64,000 nt of DNA from Streptomyces sp. 1-11. GTDB taxonomy: Bacteria > Actinomycetota > Actinomycetes > Streptomycetales > Streptomycetaceae. Shown here in pieces: positions 43,855-54,351 of this stretch. The stretch lies in the NCBI RefSeq assembly GCF_007176755.1, contig NZ_BJTV01000005.1, positions 62,001-126,000 on the forward strand. Reading direction: 5' to 3'. The position numbers and the translations under genes are program-made. Below the pieces are notes generated by a model. It saw only the letters and a list, made by a program, of their open reading frames with translations. It was not told the origin of the DNA and did not search any database. Positions within the stretch are counted from its first letter, which is position 1. Every line of letters begins with the position of its first letter.

Positions 43855-44940
43855 ATGACCACGACGTCTGAACGTCCTTCAGCAACATCGGCCAGTGAGG
43901 TGTCGAAGCGTGTCTCGCAGTCCGTCTTCGACGGCTCGCCGCTCCGGGTGGTGCTGCTGGTCGATGTCCACGACGGTGCGCAGCAGCAGTTCCTGGAGGC
44001 GTACGAGCAGCTGTGCAGCCAGGTCGCGTCGGTGCCGGGACACGTGAGCGACCAGCTCTGCCAGTCCATCGAGAACCCGTCGCAGTGGCTCATCACGAGT
44101 GAGTGGGAGAGTGCTCCGCCGTTCCTCACCTGGGTGAACAGCGAGGATCACGTGCGGATGGTGGAGCCGCTGCACAGCTGTGTCCGGGACACCCGGTCGC
44201 TGCGTTTCCACGTGGTGCGCGAGACCGGCGGCGCCGCGCAGCAGGCCGGGCCGGGGCAGCGGCGGCTGCAGAGGCACCCGCGCATCGGTGACGGTGTGAT
44301 CCGTCACGCGCTGACCTTCACCGTGAAGCCCGGCAGTGAGCGGGAGGTCGCCCGGATCCTCTCGGACTACGCCTCGCCCGAAGCGCGGGTGGACGACGCC
44401 ACGCGGCTGCTGCGGACATCGCTGTTCATGCACGGCAACCGGGTGGTGCGGGCCATCGAGGTGCGGGGCGACCTGCTCGCGGCGCTGCGGCACGTGGCCC
44501 GGCAGCCGGAGGTGCGGGCCGTGGAGGAGGCGATCAACCCGTACCTGGAGCAGGACCGGGACCTCGACGACCAGGAGTCGGCCCGGATGTTCTTCACCCG
44601 TGCGGCGCTGCCGGCCGTGCACCACGTGACCGCCGGCGATTCCCGGGAGGGGATGCGCCAGGCCCTGTACTACGCGGCCCGGCCGGGCGTGGGGATGCGG
44701 CTGGCGGAGCTGCTCGCGCAGGCCGACTCCCAGTCCGCGGACGACCCGGCGAGCCCGGTGCTGCGCAGCACGGTCTTCCAGCGTGACGACGTCGTGGTGC
44801 GGCTGATCGACGTGCGTGCCGACCAGGGCGCTGAGGCGGTGCCGCTGCCGGCGCGGGTGGCGGCCGAGGTCCGGGAGCTGCTGGACAGCGAGGCCGCGCG
44901 CATGGACCTGATCACCGACCGCCGCTCGCCGGACGCCTGA
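43855..44940 (+). CDS. WhiE ORFI-like protein (tandem antibiotic-monooxygenase-type domains)
   Basis: 361 residues, first gene of the pigment operon. Two ferredoxin-like repeats resemble ABM/SchA-type domains: [40 protein letters not shown] and [39 protein letters not shown]. Homologues open spore-pigment clusters, but their exact chemical role is undefined (oxygenation or cyclisation assistance has been proposed). GAAGGAG lies about 11 nt before the ATG; a GTG at 43846 is in frame. Confidence 0.85.
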   Translation: MTTTSERPSATSASEVSKRVSQSVFDGSPLRVVLLVDVHDGAQQQFLEAYEQLCSQVASVPGHVSDQLCQSIENPSQWLITSEWESAPPFLTWVNSEDHVRMVEPLHSCVRDTRSLRFHVVRETGGAAQQAGPGQRRLQRHPRIGDGVIRHALTFTVKPGSEREVARILSDYASPEARVDDATRLLRTSLFMHGNRVVRAIEVRGDLLAALRHVARQPEVRAVEEAINPYLEQDRDLDDQESARMFFTRAALPAVHHVTAGDSREGMRQALYYAARPGVGMRLAELLAQADSQSADDPASPVLRSTVFQRDDVVVRLIDVRADQGAEAVPLPARVAAEVRELLDSEAARMDLITDRRSPDA

Positions 44941-45002
44941 TCCCGCGCCGCGGCTTGCCCCAGCACCGAGCGCCGTACACGGCCCAGACACCGGAGGAAA
45001 CG

Positions 45003-45470
45003 TTGTCCATCAAACCCCGTCCGAAAATCGTGGACCTCAGTGAGGTCGAGCCCAACGTCCGGCGAGGCGGCGATCTGCGCGCCATGCTCACCCCTGCCAC
45101 GGTCGGCTCCACCAGCGGCTTCATGGGCGTGGCCATCGTGCAGCCCGGTGACCGCATCGGTGAGCACTACCACCCTTACTCGGAGGAGTTCGTCTACGTC
45201 GTCTGCGGTGAGCTGGAGGTGGATCTGGACGGCGAGCCGCACGCGTTGCGGCCCGAGCAGGGTCTGATGATCCCGGCGCACATGCGGCACCGGTTCCGCA
45301 ACGTCGGGAAGGCGGAGGCGCGGATCGTCTTCCACCTGGGCCCGCTGGCCCCGCGTCCGCAGCTCGGTCACGTGGACACCGAGGAGACGGAGGTCATCGG
45401 GGCCGCCGCGGTGGTCACGGAGCCGGTCGCGGCGGGTGCCGCCCACGACCGGGGTCAGGTCCGCTCATGA
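45003..45470 (+). CDS. cupin protein of the spore-pigment cluster (WhiE ORFII-like)
   Basis: 155 residues. The cupin core is [20 protein letters not shown] and [15 protein letters not shown]-like, giving the HxH(x)nE...H metal-binding set. Such cupins in whiE-type operons probably act in oxygenation or ring closure of the polyketide. A TTG start at 45003 is chosen because GGAGGAAA sits a few bases upstream and no better start lies nearby. The stop overlaps the KSalpha ATG (ATGA), so the two are coupled. Confidence 0.87.
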   Translation: MSIKPRPKIVDLSEVEPNVRRGGDLRAMLTPATVGSTSGFMGVAIVQPGDRIGEHYHPYSEEFVYVVCGELEVDLDGEPHALRPEQGLMIPAHMRHRFRNVGKAEARIVFHLGPLAPRPQLGHVDTEETEVIGAAAVVTEPVAAGAAHDRGQVRS

Positions 45471-46726
45471 CCCGGCGCGTGGCGGTCACTGGCATAGGCA
45501 TCGTGGCTCCGGGTGGTATCGGCGTACCGGCTTTCTGGGATCTGCTTGCCAACGGCCGGACCGCGACGCGGGGCATCACCTTCTTCGACCCCTCCGGGCT
45601 GCGGTCGCGGATAGCGGCCGAGTGCGACTTCGACCCGGCGGCGCACGGCCTGGGTGAGGACGAGGCGGCGCGTGCGGACCGGTACATCCAGTTCGCCCTG
45701 GTCGCCGGGCAGGAGGCGGTGCGGGACTCGGGTCTCGACCTATCCGCGGAGGACCCGTGGCGGGTGGGTGTGTCGGTGGGCACCGCGGTCGGCGGCACGA
45801 CCCGGCTGGAGCGTGACTACGTCCTGGTCAGCCATCGCGGTGAGCGCTGGGACGTCGATCACCGGGAGGCGGAGCCGTATCTGCACCGGGCGTTCTCGCC
45901 GAGCACGGTCGCCTCAGCGGTGGCGGAACGTTTCGGCGCCCAGGGTCCGGTGCAGACCGTCTCCACCGGCTGCACCTCGGGCCTGGACGCCGTCGGGTAC
46001 GCCTTCCACACCGTCGAGGAGGGCCGGGCCGACATCTGCATAGCCGGGGCGTCGGACTCGCCGATCTCCCCGATCACCATGGCCTGCTTCGACGCGATCA
46101 AGGCCACCTCCCCCAACAACGACGACCCCGCGCACGCCTCCCGGCCCTTCGACAACAACCGTGACGGGTTCGTCATGGGCGAGGGCGGAGCGGTGCTCGT
46201 CCTGGAGGAGCTGGAGCACGCCCGGGCCCGCGGCGCGCACGTCTACTGCGAGCTGGGCGGCTACGCCACCTTCGGCAACGCCTACCACATGACCGGCCTG
46301 ACCAGCGAGGGCCTGGAGATGGCCCGGGCGATCGACACGGCCCTCGGGCACGCCCGGCTGGACCCCACGGCGATCGACTACGTCAACGCGCACGGCTCCG
46401 GCACCCGGCAGAACGACCGCCACGAGACGGCGGCCGTGAAGCGGGCGCTCGGCCACCACGCCTATGACACCCCCATGAGCTCCATCAAGTCGATGGTGGG
46501 GCACTCCCTCGGGGCGATCGGGGCGATCGAGGTGGTCGCGTGCGTGCTGGCCCTCGCCAAGCAGGCCGTACCACCGACCGCGAACTACGAGATCCCCGAC
46601 CCCGAGTGCGACCTGGACTACGTCCCGCGTGTCGCCCGCGAACGGAAGCTGACCAGCGTCCTGTCCGTGGGCAGCGGGTTCGGCGGCTTCCAGTCCGCGG
46701 TGGTCCTGACCCGGTCCAGGGAGTGA
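45467..46726 (+). CDS. type II PKS ketosynthase KSalpha
   Basis: 419 residues. KSalpha condenses malonyl units on the ACP with its CLF partner. The active-site Cys is C169 in [17 protein letters not shown]; His residues of the triad are in [15 protein letters not shown] and [19 protein letters not shown]. The MAT-like C-terminus [20 protein letters not shown] is typical. It overlaps the cupin by 4 bp and precedes the CLF by 6 bp, the standard type II PKS order. Confidence 0.97.
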   Translation: MTRRVAVTGIGIVAPGGIGVPAFWDLLANGRTATRGITFFDPSGLRSRIAAECDFDPAAHGLGEDEAARADRYIQFALVAGQEAVRDSGLDLSAEDPWRVGVSVGTAVGGTTRLERDYVLVSHRGERWDVDHREAEPYLHRAFSPSTVASAVAERFGAQGPVQTVSTGCTSGLDAVGYAFHTVEEGRADICIAGASDSPISPITMACFDAIKATSPNNDDPAHASRPFDNNRDGFVMGEGGAVLVLEELEHARARGAHVYCELGGYATFGNAYHMTGLTSEGLEMARAIDTALGHARLDPTAIDYVNAHGSGTRQNDRHETAAVKRALGHHAYDTPMSSIKSMVGHSLGAIGAIEVVACVLALAKQAVPPTANYEIPDPECDLDYVPRVARERKLTSVLSVGSGFGGFQSAVVLTRSRE

Positions 46727-46732
46727 GGACAG

Positions 46733-47974
46733 ATGAGTGCTCCGCAGGAACGGCGCGCGGCCGTCACCGGCATCGGGGTGGTCGCGCCCAACGGAACCAG
46801 CACCGACACGTTCTGGAAGGCCACCCAGGAAGGCCTCAGCGTCCTCGACCGGGTCACCCGTGAGGGCTGTGAGCATCTTCCGCTGAAGGTGGCCGGCGAG
46901 GTCCGCGGCTTCGAGCCGGCGGCCACCATCGACGAGCGGTTCCTCGTCCAGACCGACCGGTTCACCCACTTCGCCCTGGCCGCCGCCGACTTCGCGCTGG
47001 AGGACGCCCGGCTCGGGCAGGCTGACACCTCCGGGGAGCCCTACTCCATCGGGGTGGTCACCGCGGCCGGTTCCGGCGGCGGCGAGTTCGGCCAGCGCGA
47101 GCTGCAGCAGCTGTGGGGCAAGGGCAGCCGCTTCGTCGGCCCGTACCAGTCCATCGCCTGGTTCTACGCGGCGAGCACCGGCCAGATCTCCATCCGCCGG
47201 AAGTTCAAGGGCCCCTGCTCGGTCGTCGCCTCCGACGAGGCGGGCGGCCTGGACGCCCTCGCGCACGCCGCCCGGGCGGTGCGGCGCGGCACCGACGTGA
47301 TCGTGGCCGGTTCCACCGAGGCGCCGCTGGCGCCGTACTCGGTGGTCTGCCAGCTCGGGTACGAGGAGCTGAGCACGGAGTCCGACCCGTCCCGCGCCTA
47401 CCGGCCGTTCACGGACGCCGCCCGCGGCTTCGTGCCGGCCGAGGGCGGCGCGATGCTCGTGATCGAGGCCGAGGCGTCGGCCCGGGAGCGCGGCGCGGAC
47501 GTGCGGGCCTTCGTCGCGGGCCACGCGGCGACCTTCACCGGCGCCTCCCGCTGGGACCGGTCCCGGGAGGGTCTCGCGCAGGCCGTCAGGCAGGCGCTGG
47601 ACGAGGCCGGCTGTGCTCCCGAGGAGGTCGACGTGGTCTTCGCCGACGCCCTCGGGGTGCCGGAGGCGGACCGCGCCGAGGCCCTCGCGCTCGCCGACGC
47701 CCTCGGCGCGCACGGCACCCGGGTTCCGGTCACCGCGCCGAAGACCGGCACCGGCCGGGGCTACTGCGCGGCCCCGGTGCTGGACACCGCGGCGGCGGTG
47801 CTCGCGATGGAGCACGGCCTGATTCCGCCCACCCCCAACGTCGCCGACGTCTGCCACGACCTCGACCTCGTGACCGGCCGCGCCCGCGTCGCCGAACTGC
47901 GGACGGCGCTGGTGCTCAGCCGCGGACTCATGGGGTCCAACTCGGCGCTCGTGCTGCGGCACGGCGCCGCGTAG
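46733..47974 (+). CDS. type II PKS chain length factor KSbeta
   Basis: 413 residues, homologous to KSalpha but without the catalytic Cys: at the equivalent position (residue 169, SVVASDEAGGLDALAHA) there is Glu, where most CLFs have Gln. The CLF sets chain length within the KSalpha heterodimer. Other conserved segments are AVTGIGVVAPNGTSTDTFWK and PFTDAARGFVPAEGGAMLV. Spore-pigment systems of this type make a long (about dodecaketide) chain; that is by analogy with WhiE. Confidence 0.95.
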   Translation: MSAPQERRAAVTGIGVVAPNGTSTDTFWKATQEGLSVLDRVTREGCEHLPLKVAGEVRGFEPAATIDERFLVQTDRFTHFALAAADFALEDARLGQADTSGEPYSIGVVTAAGSGGGEFGQRELQQLWGKGSRFVGPYQSIAWFYAASTGQISIRRKFKGPCSVVASDEAGGLDALAHAARAVRRGTDVIVAGSTEAPLAPYSVVCQLGYEELSTESDPSRAYRPFTDAARGFVPAEGGAMLVIEAEASARERGADVRAFVAGHAATFTGASRWDRSREGLAQAVRQALDEAGCAPEEVDVVFADALGVPEADRAEALALADALGAHGTRVPVTAPKTGTGRGYCAAPVLDTAAAVLAMEHGLIPPTPNVADVCHDLDLVTGRARVAELRTALVLSRGLMGSNSALVLRHGAA

Positions 47975-48019
47975 GCGAACGACCGAAAAGAGCTGTGAGG
48001 ACAGCAAAGGAGGAGAGCA

Positions 48020-48755
<736 letters not shown>

Positions 48756-48775
48756 GCCGAGGAAGGACCGAGCCC

Positions 48776-49099
48776 ATGCACCAGGCACTGATCGTCGCCC
48801 GCATGGCCCCGGGCTCCGCCCCGGACATCGCCAAGGTGTTCGAGGAGTCCGACCGGGGAGAGCTGCCCCACCTCGTCGGCGTGGTCCGGCGCAGCCTCTT
48901 CCAGTTCGGCGACGTGTACATGCACCTCGTCGAGTCCGAGCGCGACCCCGGGCCCGCCATCGCCAAGGTGGCCGGCCACCCCGAGTTCCGCGGCATCAGC
49001 GAGCGCCTGACGGCGTACGTCAGCGCGTACGACCCTCAGACCTGGCGGTCCCCCAAGGACGCGATGGCGCAGCGCTTCTACGTCTGGGAGCGCGACTGA
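48776..49099 (+). CDS. TcmI-family polyketide cyclase (WhiE-VII-like)
   Basis: 107 residues of the dimeric alpha+beta-barrel cyclase type: QALIVARMAPGSAPDIAKVF, VVRRSLFQFGDVYMHLVESE and AQRFYVWERD at the end. TcmI-like enzymes close a later ring of the polyketide. GAGGAAGGA precedes the ATG. It ends the pigment operon; a very strong terminator follows. Confidence 0.93.
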   Translation: MHQALIVARMAPGSAPDIAKVFEESDRGELPHLVGVVRRSLFQFGDVYMHLVESERDPGPAIAKVAGHPEFRGISERLTAYVSAYDPQTWRSPKDAMAQRFYVWERD

Positions 49100-49119
49100 G
49101 CCGTACGGCACCTCCGGAC

Positions 49120-49169
49120 GGCCACCGGCCGCCGGGCCCGCAGCGTCGCGGGCCCGGCGGCCGGTGGCC
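49120..49169. terminator. very strong terminator at the end of the pigment operon
   Basis: A perfect 22-bp GC stem (49120-49141 with 49148-49169) around AGCGTC; shared with the convergent methyltransferase. Confidence 0.9.
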
Positions 49170-49187
49170 TGTGCCGTCGCCGACGTG

Positions 49188-50216
49188 TCACGCGGGCACG
49201 AGGCAGTCGAAGGCGTGCAGGTAGGGGTTGACCGGACGGATGTCGCCCACCTTCAGGCCCGCCGAGGTCAGCCTGCTCACCATGGAGTCGGTGGTGTGCT
49301 TGGCCCCGCCGACGTTGAGGAGCAGCAGCAGGTCCATGGCGGTGCTGAAGCGCATCGAGGGGGTGTCGTCCACCAGGTTCTCGATGACGACGACCCGGGT
49401 GCCCGGGCCGCCCGCCTCGACGACGTTGCGCAGCGTGCGGGCCGTGCTCTCGTCGTCCCACTCCAGGATGTTCTTGATGACGTAGACGTCGGCCTGGACC
49501 GGGATCGCGTCCCGGACGTCGCCGGGCACGATCCGCGCGCGGTCGGCGAGGTCGCCGCCCTCGCGCAGCCGGGGCAGGGCGTTGTCGACCACCCGGGGCA
49601 GGTCGAGCAGGGTGCCGCGCATCGCCGGGTACTTGTCCAGCAGGCAGGCCACGACGTGCCCCTGGCCGCCGCCGACGTCCGCGACCGACTTGGCCCCGGA
49701 CAGGTCCAGCAGGGCCGCGACCTCGCGCGCGGACTGCTCGCTGGAGCGGGTCATGGCGCGGTTGAAGACGTCCGCGGACTCCGGGGCGTCCTCGTTGAGG
49801 TAGGTGAAGAACTCCTTGCCGTACAGGCCCTCCACGACGTTGTCGCCGGTGCGCACGGCCTCGTCCAGCCTGGGCCAGGCGTCCCAGGTCCAGGGTTCGG
49901 TGCACCACAGGGCGATGGCGCGCAGGCTGTTGGGGTCGTCCTCGCGCAGCAGCCGGGACATGCCGGTGTGCGCGAAGGCGCCGTCCGGCTGCTCGTCGAA
50001 GACGCCGTAGCAGGACAGCGCCCGCAGCAGCCGGCGCAGGGGCTTGGGTTCGGTCTTGACCGCGGCGGCGAGCTCCTCGGCGGTCATCGGGGTGTCGTCG
50101 AGGGCGTCGGCGACACCCAGCCGGGCGGCGGCCCGGACGGCGGCGGCACAGGCCGCGCCGAACACGAGCTCGCGCAGCCGCATGGGAGGCGGTGGTGCTG
50201 TTTCAGCGGACGTCAT
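49188..50216 (-). CDS. O-methyltransferase (family 2, DnrK/TcmN-like)
   Basis: 342 residues: an N-terminal winged-helix dimerisation domain (LRELVFGAACAAAVRAAARL, PLRRLLRALSCYGVFDEQPD) and a SAM-binding domain with motif I VADVGGGQGHVVACLL, DLPRVVDNALPRL and VYVIKNILEWDDES. Enzymes of this class methylate phenolic hydroxyls of aromatic polyketides. As I recall, the S. coelicolor whiE cluster has no such gene, so here it may add a methyl to the pigment. It faces the operon end to end. GAGAGGG lies before ATG 50216. Confidence 0.9.
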   Translation of the reverse strand: MTSAETAPPPPMRLRELVFGAACAAAVRAAARLGVADALDDTPMTAEELAAAVKTEPKPLRRLLRALSCYGVFDEQPDGAFAHTGMSRLLREDDPNSLRAIALWCTEPWTWDAWPRLDEAVRTGDNVVEGLYGKEFFTYLNEDAPESADVFNRAMTRSSEQSAREVAALLDLSGAKSVADVGGGQGHVVACLLDKYPAMRGTLLDLPRVVDNALPRLREGGDLADRARIVPGDVRDAIPVQADVYVIKNILEWDDESTARTLRNVVEAGGPGTRVVVIENLVDDTPSMRFSTAMDLLLLLNVGGAKHTTDSMVSRLTSAGLKVGDIRPVNPYLHAFDCLVPA

Positions 50217-50275
50217 CTGCCGCCCTCTCTCTTTCCTTGGCCTTCGTCGGTCCAGCAGTGGCAGCGCCCGTGCGG

Positions 50276-51469
50276 TCAGCACAGGCCCGCGGGCTTCGAG
50301 GCCCGGCAGGAGTTGCGCTCGAAGGCGTTGGTCCTGCTGGTCTCGGTGTTCACCAGGTCGGCGGGGGAGTTGTCCGAGAGCACGTTGCGGTCGACGCGGT
50401 TGCCGGTGCCGGCCACGCCCACGAAGCTCTTGAACAGCACGATGCCGCCGGACATCGGGGACTTGCCCGAGTTGCCGGTGACCCAGTTGCGGGACACCCG
50501 GGTCTGCTCGGTGCCGGTCAGGACGATGCCGGAGCCCTTCAGGGCGGGCAGCCGCTCGGTCTTCGGGCAGGACCTGTTGTTCGCGACGACCCGGTTGGCG
50601 GTGACGTCCAGGTGACCGGCCTTGGGCTTGTTCTCGTCGCCGACGACGAACACCCCGGCGCAGTTGCCGGAGACGTAGTTGCGCCCGACGGTCAGGTTCC
50701 GCAGCCGGCGCACGGTGACGCCGATCCGGTTGCCCTCGAGCAGGTTGTGCGCCACCAGGGTCTGCTTGGCGTCGTAGGCGCCGGCCTCCTCCTGGATGGT
50801 GTTGGCGAGGAACACGCCGGCGTCACCGTTGCCGTGCGCGTAGTTGTCCCGCAACAGGCTGCGCACCGACCGTTCCTCGGCGATGCCCCACACGCCGTTG
50901 TCCGCGGCCTCCACCCCCCGCACGGTCAGGCCGTCGGTCGCCATGCCGAACACACCGGTGCGGCTGAACTTGGTCACCTTCAGATCGGCGACCGTGACGC
51001 CCACGACGTCCTTGGTCTTGGTGCCCAGGACACAGATGCCGTTGCCGCCCTCGGCGCAGCTCTTCGCGACCTTCTTGACGGGCTTGCCGGAAGTCTTCTT
51101 CGCAACCTTCCCCGTGGCCTTCTTCGAGGCCTTCGAGGCCTTCGAGGCCTTCGAGGCCTTCTTCACGGTCTTGCCGGCGCTCGCCCCGGCGGGCTTCTTC
51201 CCGCCCTTCTTGGCGGCGGGCTCGATGACCGTCCTGGAACCGACGCCCCGCAGGGTCACGTAGGGGGTGCGGATCGTCACGCTCTCGTGATAGGTGCCGG
51301 CGAGCACGAGAACGGTGTCGCCGGCCTTGGCGGCGTCGACCGCCTTCTGGATCGACTCGCCGGGGCGGACCACCAGGGTCGAGTGGGCGGCGACCGCGGG
51401 GGCCGCGCTGAGGGCGGTGCCGGCGAGGGCGGCGGTGCACGCGAGATATGCGATGTGACATCTCTTCAT
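50276..51469 (-). CDS. secreted right-handed beta-helix protein with Lys/Ala-rich insert
   Basis: 397 residues. Signal peptide CHIAYLACTAALAGTALSAA with an AxA site. A pectate-lyase/NosD-type beta-helix has successive coils (TLVVRPGESIQKAVDAAKAG, TVLVLAGTYHESVTIRTPYV; later VFLANTIQEE, NVLSDNSPADLV). A histone-like insert of about 50 residues, KKASKASKASKASKKATGK and similar, interrupts the helix near residue 90. The insert is low complexity and strongly basic, so it may bind anionic wall polymers or DNA. No catalytic residues are evident. Confidence 0.8.
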   Translation of the reverse strand: MKRCHIAYLACTAALAGTALSAAPAVAAHSTLVVRPGESIQKAVDAAKAGDTVLVLAGTYHESVTIRTPYVTLRGVGSRTVIEPAAKKGGKKPAGASAGKTVKKASKASKASKASKKATGKVAKKTSGKPVKKVAKSCAEGGNGICVLGTKTKDVVGVTVADLKVTKFSRTGVFGMATDGLTVRGVEAADNGVWGIAEERSVRSLLRDNYAHGNGDAGVFLANTIQEEAGAYDAKQTLVAHNLLEGNRIGVTVRRLRNLTVGRNYVSGNCAGVFVVGDENKPKAGHLDVTANRVVANNRSCPKTERLPALKGSGIVLTGTEQTRVSRNWVTGNSGKSPMSGGIVLFKSFVGVAGTGNRVDRNVLSDNSPADLVNTETSRTNAFERNSCRASKPAGLC

Positions 51470-51744
51470 ATCGCGTACCGTATGGCCGGTTTATCCTTTT
51501 ATGGCCGAATGGGCCGTCCGGTGGCGTGTCAGGCGTGGCGCGGTCGGCGGAGCGGAGCCTGGAGCGCCGGCCGGTGGCCCGCGGCCGGTGTGGCGACCCG
51601 TTCGGCCCGCGCCGGGCGCCGCCCGCACCGTCACCCGGACGGCGCAGCCCGTGCGGGGGCGGGTGCGGCACCGCGCCGGGCCGCCGGGGCGCCGCCGGCC
51701 GGACTCGCAGGACCTGGGACGCCCCGGCGACCATACTGGCGGTT

Positions 51745-52410
51745 GTGAACCGGGTCATCCGCGCACCGCGAGGGCTCCGGGCGGCCGCGGCCTACGTGCG
51801 CAGCGCCCCGGGCACCTACGTCTGGCTGACGATCCTGTTCTTCACCACCGTGGCCCTGCACCACATGTCACCGGCGTTCGAGCAGGACTTCCTGCGGCAG
51901 CGCTCGACCAACATCCACGAGCTGTCGCGGAACCCCGTACGGGTGCTGATCACCAGCGCGATGTGGATCGACAGCGGCCGCTGGCTGCCGTACGCCGTGC
52001 TGTACACCGTCTTCCACGCCCAGGCCGAGCGCTGGCTCGGTACCCTGCGCTGGCTCGCGGTGTGCGTCGCCGCGCACGTGCTCGCCACGCTGATCAGCGA
52101 GCTGGCCCTGCTCCGGGCGATCCACGCCGGCCACGCCCCTCCCTCCGCCGTCAACACCCTGGACATCGGGGTGAGTTACGCGCTCGCCGGGGTGATGGCG
52201 GTGCTGACCTACCGGCTGCCGGCGCCCTGGCGTCACCTGTATCTCGCCTGCGTGCTCGCCTTCTACGGCGTGCCGCTGGTGACGGGCCGCACCTTCACCG
52301 ACTTCGGGCACTTCCTGTCCGTCCTGGTCGGTCTCGCGTGCCGTCCGCTGGTCAGGGGCCGCGGAAAAGCACGGAATCCGAAGGAGACACTGGCCGCTCC
52401 GAGGGGTTAA
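51745..52410 (+). CDS. rhomboid-like integral membrane protein
   Basis: About 221 residues and six membrane helices. LDIGVSYALAGVMAVLTYRL and FTDFGHFLSVLVGLACRPL place Ser and His as in rhomboid proteases, but the usual GxSG is GVSY, so activity is doubtful; this is the Rhomboid_2-like actinobacterial family. CATACT at 51732-51737 lies seven bases before GTG 51745, suggesting a leaderless message. Confidence 0.75.
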   Translation: MNRVIRAPRGLRAAAAYVRSAPGTYVWLTILFFTTVALHHMSPAFEQDFLRQRSTNIHELSRNPVRVLITSAMWIDSGRWLPYAVLYTVFHAQAERWLGTLRWLAVCVAAHVLATLISELALLRAIHAGHAPPSAVNTLDIGVSYALAGVMAVLTYRLPAPWRHLYLACVLAFYGVPLVTGRTFTDFGHFLSVLVGLACRPLVRGRGKARNPKETLAAPRG

Positions 52411-52420
52411 CGTCCCGGCC

Positions 52421-53827
52421 ATGAGCAGCTCGGCAACCAGCGTCGTCAACGGCGGGATCTCCTTCTGGTACGCGGACGACGGCCTCCCCGCGGTGCGGGA
52501 GCCGCTGCCCGGGGACGCCTCGGCCGACGTCGTCATCGTCGGCGGCGGCTTCACGGGACTGTGGACCGCCTACTACCTGAAGAAGGCCGCACCCTTCCTG
52601 CGGATCACCGTCCTGGAGCAGAAGTTCTGCGGGTACGGCGCCTCCGGCCGCAACGGCGGCTGGCTCTACAATGGGATCGCGGGCCGCGACCGGTACGCGA
52701 GGCTGCACGGCCACGAGGCCGCCGTACGCCTGCAGCGGGCCATGAACGACACCGTGGCCGAGGTGGTCGCCGTCGCCGCGGCGGAGGGCGTCGACGCGGA
52801 CGTGCACCAGGGCGGGGTGCTGGAAGTGGCGACCACCCCGGCCCAGTTGGCACGGCTGCGGGCGTTCCACGAGCAGGAGCTGACGTACGGCGAGAAGGAC
52901 CGCGAGCTGTACGGGGCCCGGCAGACCGCCGAGCGGATCAGGGTGGCCGGCGCGGTGGGCTCGAGCTGGACCCCGCACGGCGCCCGGCTGCACCCGGTGA
53001 GGCTGGTCAAGGGGCTCGCGGCGGCCGTGGAGGCGCTGGGCGTGACCGTCCACGAGTCCACGCCGGTGACGGAGATCCGCCCGAAGCACGCCGTGACCCC
53101 GTACGGCACGGTCCGCGCGCCGTACGTGCTGCGCTGCACGGAGGGCTTCACCGCGTCGCTGAAGGGCCAGCGGCGGACCTGGCTGCCGATGAACTCCTCG
53201 ATGATCGCCACCGAGCCGCTCACCGACGAGCAGTGGGCGGCGGTCGGCTGGGACGGCCGGGAGACGCTCGGCGACATGGCGCACGCCTACATGTACGCCC
53301 AGCGCACCGCCGACGGCCGGATCGCGCTGGGCGGCCGCGGGGTGCCGTACCGCTTCGGCTCGCGCACCGACAACGACGGCCGCACCCAGGTCGCGACGGT
53401 CGAGGCCCTGCGGGAGATCCTGACCCGCTTCTTCCCGGCCCTCGCGGGCGTACGGGTCGCGCACGCCTGGTCCGGGGTGCTCGGCGTCCCGCGTGACTGG
53501 TGCGCCACCGTCACCCTGGACCGGGCCACCGGGCTCGGCTGGGCGGGCGGCTACGTCGGCTCGGGCGTCGCCACCGCCAATCTGGCCGCCCGCACCCTGC
53601 GCGACCTCGTGCAGCAGGACTCGGGGCAGTCCGGCCGGACCGAGCTGACGGACCTGCCCTGGGTGAACCACAAGGTCCGCAAGTGGGAGCCGGAGCCCTT
53701 CCGCTGGCTCGGCGTGCACGGCATGTACGCCACCTACCGCGCCGCCGACCGGCGCGAAGCGCTGCACCCCGGCACCGGTTCCTCCCGGCTGGCCCGGGTG
53801 GCGGACCGGGTGGCCGGGCGGAGCTGA
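52421..53827 (+). CDS. FAD-dependent oxidoreductase (DAO family)
   Basis: 468 residues. The dinucleotide-binding motif is VVIVGGGFTGLWTAYYLKKA near residue 38, then YGASGRNGGWLYNGIAG, a pattern shared by gamma-glutamylputrescine and related amine oxidases. The C-terminal end GYVGSGVATANLAARTLRDL contacts FAD. It probably oxidises an amine or amino acid; the substrate is unknown. It starts 10 bp after the rhomboid-like gene, so the two may share a transcript. Confidence 0.9.
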   Translation: MSSSATSVVNGGISFWYADDGLPAVREPLPGDASADVVIVGGGFTGLWTAYYLKKAAPFLRITVLEQKFCGYGASGRNGGWLYNGIAGRDRYARLHGHEAAVRLQRAMNDTVAEVVAVAAAEGVDADVHQGGVLEVATTPAQLARLRAFHEQELTYGEKDRELYGARQTAERIRVAGAVGSSWTPHGARLHPVRLVKGLAAAVEALGVTVHESTPVTEIRPKHAVTPYGTVRAPYVLRCTEGFTASLKGQRRTWLPMNSSMIATEPLTDEQWAAVGWDGRETLGDMAHAYMYAQRTADGRIALGGRGVPYRFGSRTDNDGRTQVATVEALREILTRFFPALAGVRVAHAWSGVLGVPRDWCATVTLDRATGLGWAGGYVGSGVATANLAARTLRDLVQQDSGQSGRTELTDLPWVNHKVRKWEPEPFRWLGVHGMYATYRAADRREALHPGTGSSRLARVADRVAGRS

Positions 53828-53868
53828 GGGGGTGACCCGCCCGGACGCACCCGGTTAGCCTCACCCTC

Positions 53869-54351
53869 ATGATTCGCTCCGCCACCCCCGCCGACGTGCC
53901 CGTCATCCACACCCTGATCCGTGAACTGGCCGAGTACGAGAAAGCCGCGCATGAGGCGCGGGCGACCGAGGAGCAGCTCCGTGAGGCGCTCTTCGGGGAG
54001 CGGCCGGCGGCCTTCGCGCACCTGGCCGTGGACGACGAGAGCGGGGAGTGCGTCGGCTTCGCGCTGTGGTTCCTGAACTTCTCCACCTGGCGCGGTGTGC
54101 ACGGCGTCTACCTGGAGGACCTGTTCGTCCGCCCGTCCGCCCGGGGCGGCGGCCACGGCCGGGCGCTGCTGACCGAGCTGGCGCGCATCTGCGTGCGGCG
54201 CGGCTACGAGCGCCTGGAGTGGTCGGTGCTCAACTGGAACAGCCCCGCGATCGGCTTCTACGAGGCCCTCGGCGCCCGCCCGCAGGACGAGTGGACGGTG
54301 TACCGGCTCACCGACGGGGCGCTGGCCGAGCTGGGCCGCTCAGCGGACTGA
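53869..54351 (+). CDS. GNAT acetyltransferase (SAT-like)
   Basis: 160 residues matching diamine-type N-acetyltransferases: LIRELAEYEKAAHEARATEE, FALWFLNFSTWRGVHGVYLE, DLFVRPSARGGGHGRALLTE (acetyl-CoA loop RGGGHG) and LNWNSPAIGFYEALGA. It could acetylate a polyamine or amino acid, fitting the neighbouring amine-oxidase-like gene, but this is an inference. TAGCCT at 53856-53861 lies seven bases before the ATG: likely leaderless. The stop overlaps the convergent MFS gene by 12 bp. Confidence 0.92.
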   Translation: MIRSATPADVPVIHTLIRELAEYEKAAHEARATEEQLREALFGERPAAFAHLAVDDESGECVGFALWFLNFSTWRGVHGVYLEDLFVRPSARGGGHGRALLTELARICVRRGYERLEWSVLNWNSPAIGFYEALGARPQDEWTVYRLTDGALAELGRSAD

